The position numbers and the translations under genes are program-made. From positions 1-64,000 of IMG/VR virus record IMGVR_UViG_3300008107_000208: DNA of 64,000 bases; one strand, given 5' to 3'. Origin of the DNA: a virus. Under the pieces are notes generated by a model. It was not told the DNA's origin, did no database searches, and was given only the letters and a program-made list of their open reading frames with translations. Positions within the stretch are counted from its first letter, which is position 1, and every line of letters begins with the position of its first letter. Of the stretch, positions 51,544 through 59,713 are shown piece by piece.

Positions 51544-52098
51544 ATGAAGTATATAATCAAAGAAGTTCTTCCTGGTCAAATCAGGGTTGAGTTTGAAGAT
51601 AATTCGTGGGCAATCGTGCCTATTGGAGAAAATTTTTCTCTAGAAGATGTTGATGACGCAGTATCTTATTATGATCCAGAATTTATACCAGACCCACAAA
51701 CTTTGATTAATTCGAATGTTTCTGTAGATTTAGAAAGGCAATCTACTAGAAAGGAAAATTCTGTATTGCCAAATACAATTTTTGAAAAATCTATTCAAAC
51801 TCAAGCATCAACTAGTGATAATGTTCCAGATGTAGATTTAACACCAATTACAACTGAATTATATGGCGGTTTACCACTACCAAATTTTCACAAAGACCAA
51901 ATTATCATATCATATGTAATGGCAGATTACTTTATCAAGAAAAATGATGATTATAGATTGAAAGAAGAGTTGGATAAGAAAATTGAGGAATATGTCGTAA
52001 CAAATAGTATTACTGTTGAAGATGCAATAGAAAGTTTAATTTTTGAAAATGATGATTTAATCGTAGAACTTGCAGAGGAGCAATTGAAAAATGAATGA
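51544..52098 (+). CDS. Hypothetical protein (184 aa)
   Basis: Begins KYIIKEVLPGQIRVEFEDNS, a small beta domain found at the start of several cyanophage tail-region proteins. The middle is low complexity, and the C-terminal half is an acidic helical bundle (YRLKEELDKKIEEYVVTNSI). It overlaps the next small gene by eight bases. It may be a fibre-assembly helper; unproven. Confidence 0.5.
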   Translation: MKYIIKEVLPGQIRVEFEDNSWAIVPIGENFSLEDVDDAVSYYDPEFIPDPQTLINSNVSVDLERQSTRKENSVLPNTIFEKSIQTQASTSDNVPDVDLTPITTELYGGLPLPNFHKDQIIISYVMADYFIKKNDDYRLKEELDKKIEEYVVTNSITVEDAIESLIFENDDLIVELAEEQLKNE

Positions 52099-52246
52099 AA
52101 AAATTCAGTTAGCTGTTGATAGAATGAAACTTTGCTTACAGTGCGAACATTTCTTCAAACCAACTAGACAGTGTAAGAAGTGTGGGTGTTTTATGCCGAT
52201 TAAGGTAAGACTTAGCAATTCTTCGTGTCCTGTTGGGAAATGGTAG
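52091..52246 (+). CDS. Small zinc-ribbon protein (51 aa, DUF6171-like)
   Basis: ATG at 52091 gives a 51-residue product with CLQCEHFF, CKKCGCFM and CPVGKW: C-x2-C, C-x2-C-x-C and a final C-P. This resembles small DUF6171-type zinc ribbons often seen near phage tail genes. About 120 AT-rich bases without a gene follow, ending in a late promoter. Confidence 0.65.
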   Translation: MNEKIQLAVDRMKLCLQCEHFFKPTRQCKKCGCFMPIKVRLSNSSCPVGKW

Positions 52247-52345
52247 TTTATTGTTGATGATAAAAATCTTAATTAATATTAACTAAAGTGATTGGTTGGC
52301 AAAAAAGTTACAGATTTAATGTTGCATTTCTAATTACATGCTAAG

Positions 52346-52353
52346 AATAAATA
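52346..52353 (+). promoter_or_regulatory. Late promoter core for fibre cassette 2
   Basis: AATAAATA, 18 bases before the start codon at 52371. Confidence 0.6.
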
Positions 52354-52370
52354 TCTAAAAACCGTAGATA

Positions 52371-53270
52371 ATGGCTGCATTAAATTTTCCTGCTAGTCCT
52401 ACTTTAAATGATGAGTATAACGCTAATGGTGCTACTTGGCGTTGGAATGGAACTGCTTGGGTAAGACTTGGTGATCCTGGAGCACAAGGTGCTCAAGGTT
52501 CCACAGGTGCTACTGGTGCTCAAGGTGCTCAAGGGACCGCTGGTGCTCAAGGTGCTGTAGGGGCTCAAGGTGCTCAAGGTTCCACAGGTGCTACTGGTGC
52601 TCAAGGTTCCACAGGTGCTACTGGCGCACAAGGTTCAGTAGGAGCACAAGGAACCGCTGGTGCTCAAGGTGCTACTGGTGCTACTGGTGCTCAGGGTGCT
52701 GTAGGTGCTACTGGTGCTCAGGGTGCTGCAGGTGCATCAGGATCTCAAGGTACTATAGGTGCTCAAGGTGCTACTGGTGCTCAGGGTGCTGTAGGTGCTA
52801 CTGGTGCTCAAGGTGCTCAAGGTACGGCAGGTGCTCAAGGTACTATAGGTGCTCAAGGTGCATCAGGATCTCAAGGTACTATAGGTGCTCAAGGTGCTAC
52901 TGGTGCTCAGGGTGCTGTAGGTGCTACTGGTGCTCAAGGTGCTCAAGGTGTACAGGGTTCACCTGGAACTCTAACTCTTAATGAAAAGTCTTCAAATTAT
53001 ACATTAGTAGCATCAGATAATAGTAAAATTATTTCAATTACTGCAGCAATTAGTATCACCGTTCCATCTGGAGTATTTTCTGCTGGAGATACTGTAACCA
53101 TAGTAAATAACACAAATGCAACCAGATCAATAGTTCAAGGATCTGGTGTTACTATGTACACTGCAGGAACTTCTACTACAGGAAATAAATCTTTAATTCA
53201 AAGAGGAATTGCTACGGTAATTTGCGTATCTTCCGATACTTTTTTCATTAGTGGAGCTGGTCTTGTATAA
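52371..53270 (+). CDS. Collagen-stalk fibre (cassette 2)
   Basis: A 299-residue fibre. N-terminal module: [20 protein letters not shown] then [15 protein letters not shown], shared with 17006 and 55366. Gly-X-Y repeats cover about residues 37-200 ([15 protein letters not shown]). The conserved tip ([20 protein letters not shown] ... [20 protein letters not shown], ending ISGAGLV) matches cassettes 1 and 3. Its stop codon overlaps the start of the adhesin gene. Confidence 0.85.
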   Translation: MAALNFPASPTLNDEYNANGATWRWNGTAWVRLGDPGAQGAQGSTGATGAQGAQGTAGAQGAVGAQGAQGSTGATGAQGSTGATGAQGSVGAQGTAGAQGATGATGAQGAVGATGAQGAAGASGSQGTIGAQGATGAQGAVGATGAQGAQGTAGAQGTIGAQGASGSQGTIGAQGATGAQGAVGATGAQGAQGVQGSPGTLTLNEKSSNYTLVASDNSKIISITAAISITVPSGVFSAGDTVTIVNNTNATRSIVQGSGVTMYTAGTSTTGNKSLIQRGIATVICVSSDTFFISGAGLV

Positions 53271-55333
53271 TGGGTCATCCACAACAATATACAATATTTA
53301 ATACTCAACTGAATGATCTTCCGTCGTTGGAGAATTGTATTTATTATTATAATATTAGTAGTGTGTATGGGATATATAACAGACCTAATGGAAATATTTT
53401 ACAAAGTCTTGCACCTGGACATCCCTTTGCTGTAAATGCAGGATCTAGTAATCGTAATGGTTCTAGGTTTGGTCAAACTGAAACTCCATATAATTATTAT
53501 CCAACTTTATCCAGTAATTCTAATGGAGAATATTTGGATATGTCTGTGAATAATAATTGGAATCCTGATACTTCTGGAGTTCTTGCTGGTTTTGTTGGTC
53601 CAGCAATTGGCGCTAAAAACCAAATGAATTGGCCAAATAGTAGTATGACATTTACATTTTGGGTTACTTATGAACACAATAATATTGCAAAACAAGCTTT
53701 AATGGGAGTAGATACAATTCCAAGTTCTGGTCAAAGATATGTTGGATTTTATTTTGTTTCTGGAAAACTTGTATACACTAGTTATGATTATACAGCAGGA
53801 TGGCAAGAAGAACATACATTTGACTATACTTTTTCAACTTCAGTTCTGTATAATATAACTATAACATTCAATTCTTCTGGTGTAATTAGTTTATATGTGA
53901 ATGGAACCTTTGAAGATAATTATACTGAGACTGAATCTGTCAATACTCCAGTAGGATCTAGAACTGGATATGGTGTAAGTGCTGATGTTTATGGTGATGG
54001 TGCCTTTAGTGGAAAATACTATAAATCGGCAGCGTGGGCAACACTTTTAAATTCTACTCAAATTACAGAAGTTTATGATGCTGGACCTGGAGTTAATCCA
54101 GATTCTTCGTATTGGATAAGTAGTGTTGGTTATAGTAGTCTTGAGAGAGGTACTGCTGGTGTATATTATGATGGACATTACTATGGTTTTGGTGATACAA
54201 ATAGGGGAAGTGGTGGACATGATGATTGGTTTATCTATAAAATAAATGAATATGGTGCGATTGTTTGGCAAAAATATATTGGTGCTGGTAATTATGAATA
54301 TGGTCTTGGAATAGATATTGATTCTAGTGGTAATATTTACATCTTTGGTGCTCAGTCATCGGAATTATACAAACCGTTCTGGACAATGCAATTAAGCTCT
54401 TCGACTGGAGCAATTCAATGGCAAAGACAAATTACAACAGGATATGCTAATAATGTAGCTTATGATTTAAGATGTGATTCAAGTGGAAATGTTTATTGGA
54501 CTGGATACGTCAATTCTCCAGCAACTGCCGGTAATGAACAAATGTATCTTGTAAAATATAATTCTTCAGGAACTTTACAGTGGACTAAAACATCAGGTAC
54601 TGGTTACTCTGGAATGGTTGTTTTTGTAGATAGAACAACTGATGATGTTTATGTTGGATTTGGTAATAATGTTTCTCATTTCAATTCATCGGGAACTCTT
54701 CAAAAGACGGTACAGTTTTCTACAATACTTTCCAATAGTGGAATTAGAGGATTATGTGTTGATAGTAGTGGAAATATATTTGTGGGTGCTATTGATAGTA
54801 ATAATGATGGATATGTATTGAAAACAAATTCTTCTGGCGTAATTCAATGGCAGATTAAGCATAGCTCTGAAAGTAGAATCTATGCTACAGCAATGACTTT
54901 GGATGATGATGGCAATCTTTACGTTGGAGGATCTCTTCTACAAACAAGTCCATCAGTTGTTCTCAGGTCTTTTCTTTTTAAATATAACCAATCCAATGGA
55001 AACATTTCTTGGAAGAGATCTATATCCCATTCAACTAATTTTGTACAAAGTAATTCTCACCATCTTTATGTTGTTAGAAATAGTATTTACTTTGTTGGTA
55101 TGAATCAGTCTACTGCTGGAAATTGGGATCATATGGTAGCAAAACTTCCAATAGATGGTTCTTTTACTGGAACGTATGGTGGATTTACGTTAGCATCTTA
55201 TACAACAACTGATTCTACTCCAACTATTACATCTTCAACACCAAGTCTATCCTTTGGAACACTTGGATCATCAAGCACATCATCACTTTCAATATCAGAT
55301 GCTTCTGCTACTCAAATTATTCGGTACTTATAA
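53270..55333 (+). CDS. LamG-like plus beta-propeller adhesin
   Basis: A 687-residue protein. Residues about 90-260 resemble a LamG/concanavalin fold (MTFTFWVTYEHNN, YNITITFNSSGVISLYVNGT). Residues about 275-620 contain repeated blades of SBBP/PQQ-propeller type (YGLGIDIDSSGNIYIFGAQS, DLRCDSSGNVYWTGYVNSP, GLCVDSSGNIFVGAIDSNND, MTLDDDGNLYVGGSL). A Ser/Thr-rich end follows. Such domains bind glycans or proteins. Its start overlaps the fibre stop, so it is translated with that fibre and is likely its receptor-binding cap. Confidence 0.75.
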   Translation: MGHPQQYTIFNTQLNDLPSLENCIYYYNISSVYGIYNRPNGNILQSLAPGHPFAVNAGSSNRNGSRFGQTETPYNYYPTLSSNSNGEYLDMSVNNNWNPDTSGVLAGFVGPAIGAKNQMNWPNSSMTFTFWVTYEHNNIAKQALMGVDTIPSSGQRYVGFYFVSGKLVYTSYDYTAGWQEEHTFDYTFSTSVLYNITITFNSSGVISLYVNGTFEDNYTETESVNTPVGSRTGYGVSADVYGDGAFSGKYYKSAAWATLLNSTQITEVYDAGPGVNPDSSYWISSVGYSSLERGTAGVYYDGHYYGFGDTNRGSGGHDDWFIYKINEYGAIVWQKYIGAGNYEYGLGIDIDSSGNIYIFGAQSSELYKPFWTMQLSSSTGAIQWQRQITTGYANNVAYDLRCDSSGNVYWTGYVNSPATAGNEQMYLVKYNSSGTLQWTKTSGTGYSGMVVFVDRTTDDVYVGFGNNVSHFNSSGTLQKTVQFSTILSNSGIRGLCVDSSGNIFVGAIDSNNDGYVLKTNSSGVIQWQIKHSSESRIYATAMTLDDDGNLYVGGSLLQTSPSVVLRSFLFKYNQSNGNISWKRSISHSTNFVQSNSHHLYVVRNSIYFVGMNQSTAGNWDHMVAKLPIDGSFTGTYGGFTLASYTTTDSTPTITSSTPSLSFGTLGSSSTSSLSISDASATQIIRYL

Positions 55334-55338
55334 TCTAG

Positions 55339-55346
55339 AATAAATA
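55339..55346 (+). promoter_or_regulatory. Late promoter core for fibre cassette 3
   Basis: AATAAATA, 20 bases before the start codon at 55366. Confidence 0.6.
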
Positions 55347-55365
55347 ATCAAAAAGTTTGTAATAA

Positions 55366-56313
55366 ATGGCGCTAGATTTTCCATCCAGCCCTAGTTTAAA
55401 CGATTATTATGTCGCCAATGGGCGTAGGTGGCAATGGAATGGGACTGCCTGGCAACGAATACCAGACCCTGGAGCACAAGGTGTTCAAGGTTCCACAGGT
55501 ACTACTGGTGCTCAAGGTGCTCAAGGTGCCACTGGATCTGGTGCTCAAGGAACCGCTGGTGCTCAAGGAACCGCTGGTGCTCAAGGATCTACAGGTGCTC
55601 AAGGTGCCACTGGATCTGGTGCTCAAGGATCTACAGGTGCTCAAGGTGCTACTGGTGCTCAAGGAACTCAAGGTAGTATAGGTTCAACAGGTGCTCAAGG
55701 TTCTACTGGAGCAACTGGAGCACAGGGTGCAACAGGTTCTACTGGAGCACAAGGAAGTACAGGAGCAACAGGTGCACAGGGTGCAACAGGTTCTACAGGT
55801 GCTCAAGGTGCTCAAGGTTCCACAGGTGCTACTGGTGCTCAAGGAGCACAAGGATCTACAGGTGCTCAAGGTTCCACAGGTGCTACTGGTGCTCAAGGAG
55901 CACAAGGATCTACAGGTGCTCAAGGTTCCACAGGTGCTACTGGTGCTCAAGGTGCTCAAGGTTCCACAGGTGCTACTGGCGCACAGGGTGCACAAGGTGT
56001 TGCTGGACCATCAACAATTCCTCAAAATTCCCAAACAACAGGATACACTTTGGTATCTGGTGATGTTGGAAAGCATATATCAATAACTACTGGTGGAGTT
56101 ACTGTTCCAAACTCAGTGTTTAATGTTGGAGATGCGGTGTCTATATATAATAATTCTGGTAGTAATCAAACAATTACTCAAGGAGCATCTACTACTTTAC
56201 GTTCAGCAGGAACGGCAAATACAGGAAACAGAACATTAGCACAATATGGAGTATGTACAATTTTGTGTGTAGGGTCTAATACATTTGTAATATTTGGAGC
56301 AGGATTAACATAA
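55366..56313 (+). CDS. Collagen-stalk fibre (cassette 3)
   Basis: A 315-residue fibre with the N-terminal module [20 protein letters not shown] then [15 protein letters not shown]. Gly-X-Y repeats run to about residue 215. The tip ([20 protein letters not shown] ... [20 protein letters not shown], ending FGAGLT) is the same as in cassettes 1 and 2. The next adhesin starts one base after the stop. Confidence 0.85.
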   Translation: MALDFPSSPSLNDYYVANGRRWQWNGTAWQRIPDPGAQGVQGSTGTTGAQGAQGATGSGAQGTAGAQGTAGAQGSTGAQGATGSGAQGSTGAQGATGAQGTQGSIGSTGAQGSTGATGAQGATGSTGAQGSTGATGAQGATGSTGAQGAQGSTGATGAQGAQGSTGAQGSTGATGAQGAQGSTGAQGSTGATGAQGAQGSTGATGAQGAQGVAGPSTIPQNSQTTGYTLVSGDVGKHISITTGGVTVPNSVFNVGDAVSIYNNSGSNQTITQGASTTLRSAGTANTGNRTLAQYGVCTILCVGSNTFVIFGAGLT

Positions 56314-56314
56314 T

Positions 56315-57166
56315 ATGTCTATTATTCAATCATTTTTTATGGGATCATCTTCATCACCATTGAGTGTTGAAGTTCTTATGATGGGTGGTGGTGGTGGAGC
56401 ATCATCTCTTCTAGCAATTAATCCTATTGCTAGAGATGACGATGTTTATTGGCCAAATTACTATGGAGGCGGCGGGGGTGGTGCTGGGGGATTATATATT
56501 TACTCGGCAACATTAAATCCTGGAAGCAGTTCTACAGTCACAATTGGTGGAGGTGGAAGTGGTTCTGCCGATGGATCTCCAACTTCATTTACTGGTGCTT
56601 CTAATGCTGTTGGTGGTGGATATGGAGCAGCAAGTGATACTGGTGTAGCCTGGACAGGCCGACCTGGTGGATCTGGAAGTGGTGGTAGCAGTGGTGGCGC
56701 CGGCGGATCCGGAACTTCTGGTCAAGGAAATTCTGGTGGATCATCCACTAGTAACGCGCAATGGGGAGCAGGAGGTGGTGGAGGAAAAGGTGGTGCTGGT
56801 AGTCCAGGACCATATCCTGTCGGTGGTGCTGGAGGACCTGGTTATGATTTAGCAACTTTTAGAGGAGGGACTTCACTAACAGTTGCTTTTGGAGGGGGTG
56901 GTGCCGGATGGAGTAGTGTCGGAAATAATGGTGATGGAACCACGACTCAATCACCTGCTTCTAATACAGGGGGTGGTGCTAGAAATGCTATCGGAAATTA
57001 CTTGGGCCCTGCAGGTACTTTCTCTGGTGGATCAGGAAGAGTCATCGTTCGCTATGCTGGATCTACACAAAGAGCAACAGGAGGAACTGTAACAACAGCG
57101 ACTGTTGGTGGATCTCCTTATACTATTCACGATTTCACCGCAAATGGTACATTCTCTGTAACTTAA
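56315..57166 (+). CDS. Glycine-rich adhesin (cassette 3)
   Basis: A 283-residue protein that starts with SVEVLMMGGGGGASSL and then YYGGGGGGAGGLYIYSATLN, the hallmark of glycine-rich phage adhesin domains. Several more poly-glycine segments (GGAGGSGTSGQGNSGGSS, AGGGGGKGGAG, AFGGGGAGWSS) suggest stacked polyglycine helices. It ends with YTIHDFTANGTFSVT. It differs from the cassette 1 adhesin and lacks the Cys insert. A host-binding tip is inferred. Confidence 0.75.
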   Translation: MSIIQSFFMGSSSSPLSVEVLMMGGGGGASSLLAINPIARDDDVYWPNYYGGGGGGAGGLYIYSATLNPGSSSTVTIGGGGSGSADGSPTSFTGASNAVGGGYGAASDTGVAWTGRPGGSGSGGSSGGAGGSGTSGQGNSGGSSTSNAQWGAGGGGGKGGAGSPGPYPVGGAGGPGYDLATFRGGTSLTVAFGGGGAGWSSVGNNGDGTTTQSPASNTGGGARNAIGNYLGPAGTFSGGSGRVIVRYAGSTQRATGGTVTTATVGGSPYTIHDFTANGTFSVT

Positions 57167-57179
57167 TATAGTAATAATT

Positions 57180-57686
57180 ATGGCACATTTCGCAGAACTA
57201 GATGAAAATAATATAGTACTTCAAGTAACAGTAGTCAATAACTCTGATATTTTGGATGAAAATGGAAATGAGTCAGAAGAGATTGGAATTCAATTCAATA
57301 AAAACTTATTAGGACAAGATACAAAGTGGGTTCAAACTTCTTATAATTCAAATTTTAGATATAAGTATGCTGGGATAGGTGACTTCTATGATGAAGTTCA
57401 TCAAGTTTTTATTCCACCAGGATATCATTATGATGAAGAATATAATCGAGTTGTTTTAGATGGTTCTTTATATAATGAAGAATTTGATGAATTTATTTTA
57501 CCTCAACCACATCCTTTATGGTGGTATGATCCAGAAAGAAAAAAATGGAGACCACCATTTCCAAAACCAATGACTACTCATCAATATGAATGGGATGAAT
57601 CTATTTCAGATTGGAAACAAGTTGAAGGTTCTTCCTGGATACATTCATGGAGCAGTTCATCCAGAAACAGGAGAGATTTTAACTAA
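57180..57686 (+). CDS. Conserved tail-region protein (168 aa)
   Basis: Begins AHFAELDENNIVLQVTVVNN, a start that I recall as very common in marine cyanophages. WVQTSYNSNFRYKYAGIGDF and PHPLWWYDPERKKWRPPFPK follow. The Trp- and Pro-rich C-terminal part is typical. Its exact role is unknown; it lies close to fibre genes. The last 100 bases overlap the next frame. Confidence 0.65.
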   Translation: MAHFAELDENNIVLQVTVVNNSDILDENGNESEEIGIQFNKNLLGQDTKWVQTSYNSNFRYKYAGIGDFYDEVHQVFIPPGYHYDEEYNRVVLDGSLYNEEFDEFILPQPHPLWWYDPERKKWRPPFPKPMTTHQYEWDESISDWKQVEGSSWIHSWSSSSRNRRDFN

Positions 57687-58146
57687 ATCTAGGTCTATAC
57701 AATTAGATATCTCTTATAATGATAAAAATCTTTCCAATATTATAACGGTAACTCAAAAGTTATTCAATCATGGGTTTTTGAATATCTTTTATGATAGGTT
57801 TCCACAACATAAAAAAATTCTAAACACTAATTATTGCTACACAAAAGTTAGATATTATCATGATGGAGACTATTATGCTCCCCATACTGATATAAATCAT
57901 GACTTTTTAGCGTTCAGTTATTTCAATAGAGAACCTAGAAAGTTTACGGGTGGTGAATTATTTTTTCCAGAGTATGGTGATTATGAATTTAAATGTATGA
58001 ACAATAGTTTAATTCTGTTACCATCATATGTTACTCATGGAGTTAAGTGGGTAAGTATAGAAGATACAGATTATTATTCTGGAAATGGTAGATATTGTAT
58101 ATCTCATTTCTTTGGTATTGATTATCAAAAAGCACATGAAAATTAA
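57586..58146 (+). CDS. 2OG-Fe(II) oxygenase (prolyl hydroxylase-like)
   Basis: A 186-residue frame. The iron ligands are H100-T-D102 (YYAPHTDIN) and His151 (YVTHGVKW), with Arg169 (GRYCISHFF) for 2-oxoglutarate. FTGGELFFPEYGDYEF is the typical strand pair of prolyl-4-hydroxylase-type enzymes. The true start is unclear: the first ATG (57586) gives a 101-base overlap with the upstream gene, a TTG lies at 57622, and a frameshift fusion cannot be excluded. It may hydroxylate phage fibre or host protein. Confidence 0.8.
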   Translation: MNGMNLFQIGNKLKVLPGYIHGAVHPETGEILTKSRSIQLDISYNDKNLSNIITVTQKLFNHGFLNIFYDRFPQHKKILNTNYCYTKVRYYHDGDYYAPHTDINHDFLAFSYFNREPRKFTGGELFFPEYGDYEFKCMNNSLILLPSYVTHGVKWVSIEDTDYYSGNGRYCISHFFGIDYQKAHEN

Positions 58147-58846
58147 TCAAATTTACCACACATCTCACTGTGGTTCTACTTTAATGGCAACATTATTGGC
58201 GAATTCTACAACTGTTTATTGCGAACCATCATGGTCTTCTAGGTTATTAAATGGTGAGTTGGAACTTGATGATGCCACTATTAAATTTGGAAGTGGATGG
58301 TGTCCGTTTTCACATCAACTACCGGGTAAAAAAGTTTTCTTGTATAGGAAATTAAAACATCATCTGTTTAAAATAAAATCATCAAACTATATTAATCGTA
58401 TTGTATCTACAAAGTATGAACATCATCTAAAACATTGTCACCCATCTTTAAAGGAATATCAGTTTACAACTGATCTTGAGAAAATTACTTTTATGTGGTT
58501 GAATAATGTTCAATGGATAAGTGATATTGGTGATGTCTTATGGGTAGAATCAAATAGTTTTTTTGAGAATAAAAAAGAAACTATGGATAAAGTATGTGAT
58601 CACTTTAATTTAGATAGAGTAAAAAACTATGAACTATCTAATGTTTATGTGAAGTCTTTTGGTCTGATAGGGAAAGAAAAATCAATTAATGAAACTGAGA
58701 TACCAAATTTAGGTACAGTAAAATCTTTATACCCTTCTTTTGGTATCATTGATGATGACTTATGTGATCTATGTCCTGAAATTAATGATTTAGTTTCATG
58801 GATTAAAAAAGAAATACCCAGTATGCAAATTGATTTTCTAAATTAA
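58136..58846 (+). CDS. Sulfotransferase-like protein
   Basis: ATG 58136 gives 236 residues and overlaps the oxygenase by 11 bases. QIYHTSHCGSTLMATLLANS fits the sulfotransferase phosphate-binding loop (the GST sits as in PRSGST), followed by VYCEPSWSS. VSTKYEHHLKH and WVESNSFFENKKETMDKVCD are compatible with later family motifs. It forms a coupled pair with the oxygenase. The assignment is weaker than for the sulfotransferase at 15607. Confidence 0.55.
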   Translation: MKINQIYHTSHCGSTLMATLLANSTTVYCEPSWSSRLLNGELELDDATIKFGSGWCPFSHQLPGKKVFLYRKLKHHLFKIKSSNYINRIVSTKYEHHLKHCHPSLKEYQFTTDLEKITFMWLNNVQWISDIGDVLWVESNSFFENKKETMDKVCDHFNLDRVKNYELSNVYVKSFGLIGKEKSINETEIPNLGTVKSLYPSFGIIDDDLCDLCPEINDLVSWIKKEIPSMQIDFLN

Positions 58847-58859
58847 AAAATTACTAGAC

Positions 58860-58888
58860 TTGACAATCCCCAAATAATCCTTTATAAT
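58860..58888 (+). promoter_or_regulatory. Consensus host-type promoter before element B
   Basis: TTGACA (58860-58865), a 17-base spacer and TATAAT (58883-58888): a full sigma-70 consensus. The start would be near 58895, ten bases before element B. Confidence 0.85.
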
Positions 58889-58904
58889 AATCAAGTCTTT
58901 CAAA

Positions 58905-58963
58905 TCCTTGTATCTTTGGGAATGAAGACCCTCTCTGTGGTGGGAGAGATGAGTTGGTGGTTA
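58905..58963 (+). ncRNA. Duplicated 59-base element, copy B (small RNA or attenuator)
   Basis: It matches copy A at 58 of 59 bases. With its own consensus promoter and terminator it defines a transcript of about 100 bases. AAGACCCTCTCT (58925-58936) is perfectly complementary to AGAGAGGGTCTT (58966-58977), which would compete with the terminator stem. A short frame, MKTLSVVGEMSWWL, with two adjacent Trp codons crosses it. Confidence 0.65.
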
Positions 58964-58965
58964 CT

Positions 58966-58995
58966 AGAGAGGGTCTTAGCACCCTCTCTTTTTTT
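58966..58995 (+). terminator. Intrinsic terminator after element B
   Basis: AGAGAGGGT (58966-58974) pairs with ACCCTCTCT (58981-58989), loop CTTAGC, followed by a T run. Confidence 0.9.
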
Positions 58996-59006
58996 GCCTA
59001 GACCCC

Positions 59007-59035
59007 TTGACACCAGGACCCAGACCCCCTATAAT
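59007..59035 (+). promoter_or_regulatory. Consensus host-type promoter
   Basis: TTGACA (59007-59012), a 17-base spacer and TATAAT (59030-59035). It drives the small gene at 59061, the Phd-like gene and probably the tRNAs. Confidence 0.85.
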
Positions 59036-59060
59036 ACTCAGGTAATCAACGGAACATCCA

Positions 59061-59255
59061 ATGGGAACCGCACAAGAATCTGTCCTGGGCATTGTTATTG
59101 ATGTCTGCACTCGCTCTTTCCTTCTCATTAGTGATGAAGGTAATGAGAAAATGGTAGAGTGTGAAACTGTTCAGGAGTTTATGAATGTCCTGGAAGTTGT
59201 TACTGCTAACCTTGAACCTCATCAAATCGAATACGCTGATATTGCTGTAGAATAA
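59061..59255 (+). CDS. Hypothetical protein (64 aa)
   Basis: A compact acidic protein (SVLGIVIDVCTRSFLLISDE ... QEFMNVLEVVTANLEPHQIE) behind a perfect early promoter. Early expression is likely. No family recognised. The next gene starts two bases after the stop. Confidence 0.6.
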   Translation: MGTAQESVLGIVIDVCTRSFLLISDEGNEKMVECETVQEFMNVLEVVTANLEPHQIEYADIAVE

Positions 59256-59257
59256 TA

Positions 59258-59431
59258 ATGGAAGTGTTTACTGTAAAAGAGTGGGAAGAAAACTTTGATG
59301 CTCTCCTAGAACGAGTAGAACAAGGAGAGCACATTGGTATCATTGGAGAAGATGGTAAGGCAGCAGTTATGATGCCTGCCGATGATGAACTTATACGAAT
59401 ACACACTGAGTTAAACAACGAAGCTCAGTAA
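59258..59431 (+). CDS. Phd/YefM-like antitoxin-type protein (57 aa)
   Basis: FTVKEWEENFDALLERVEQG then EHIGIIGEDGKAAVMMPADD follows the Phd/YefM fold: a short strand, a helix with the N-F-x-x-L-L-x-x-V pattern, then a strand pair with GK-A-V. Such proteins bind DNA and neutralise a Doc or RelE-type toxin. No toxin gene is beside it, so it could be a stand-alone regulator or counter a host toxin. The C-terminal toxin-binding tail is short. Confidence 0.65.
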   Translation: MEVFTVKEWEENFDALLERVEQGEHIGIIGEDGKAAVMMPADDELIRIHTELNNEAQ

Positions 59432-59443
59432 GTTCATCATCTA

Positions 59444-59531
59444 GGAAGTGAGACTTGGTAGTCAGAGGAGTCTTATAAACTCTTTCCGCCAGATTAGCGG
59501 CTTTGAGGTGGTTCGAATCCACCCACTTCTA
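59444..59531 (+). tRNA. Class II tRNA, anticodon UAU by pairing (possibly degenerate Leu)
   Basis: The acceptor stem pairs 59444-59450 with 59524-59530 (one G-T). The T arm GGTGG-TTCGAAT-CCACC is perfect. There is a long variable arm CCGC-CAGATTA-GCGG. The anticodon stem GGAGT/ACTCT encloses the loop CTTATAA, giving anticodon UAU. The long variable arm is a Leu/Ser/Tyr feature, so the anticodon is at odds with its class. The D arm is weak (GAC/GTC with one-base linker). Confidence 0.6.
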
Positions 59532-59541
59532 TTGGTAGTCG

Positions 59542-59623
59542 TTAGGCAGATAGCCTAAAAAGACGCCAACTTCTACTACGGGTATCTTCCGTAGCGTCGT
59601 ATGGGAAGGGCAATGTTCTTCCC
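59542..59623 (+). ncRNA. Three consecutive hairpins between tRNAs
   Basis: TTAGGC/GCCTAA (59542-59558). CTACGG/CCGTAG with a 7-base loop (59576-59594), extended by GACG/CGTC (59562-59565 with 59595-59598). GGGAAG/CTTCCC (59603-59623). No tRNA can be fitted; it may be a processing signal or a small structured RNA. Confidence 0.45.
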
Positions 59624-59634
59624 AATTACATAAA

Positions 59635-59708
59635 GCAGGTTTAGCAATCTGGTAGAATGCTCAGAACTCATAATTCTGCGAAGGCGAGTTCGATCCTCGC
59701 AACCTGCA
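59635..59708 (+). tRNA. tRNA with CAU anticodon (Met or lysidine-modified Ile)
   Basis: The acceptor GCAGGTT/AACCTGC is perfect. The D arm is GCA/TGC, and the anticodon stem CAGAA/TTCTG has loop CTCATAA, so the anticodon is CAU. The T arm GCGAG-TTCGATC-CTCGC is perfect. Sequence alone cannot tell elongator Met from Ile2. Confidence 0.9.
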
Positions 59709-59713
59709 CCTAC

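Noticed and set aside
58916-59101. 61-codon frame running through element B, the terminator and the second promoter
   Set aside because: It spans a strong terminator and a promoter, and its end is not protein-like.
59531-59626. A cloverleaf made from the three hairpins with ATTGG/CCAAT as acceptor
   Set aside because: The closing stem would reuse bases already needed by the GGGAAG/CTTCCC hairpin.
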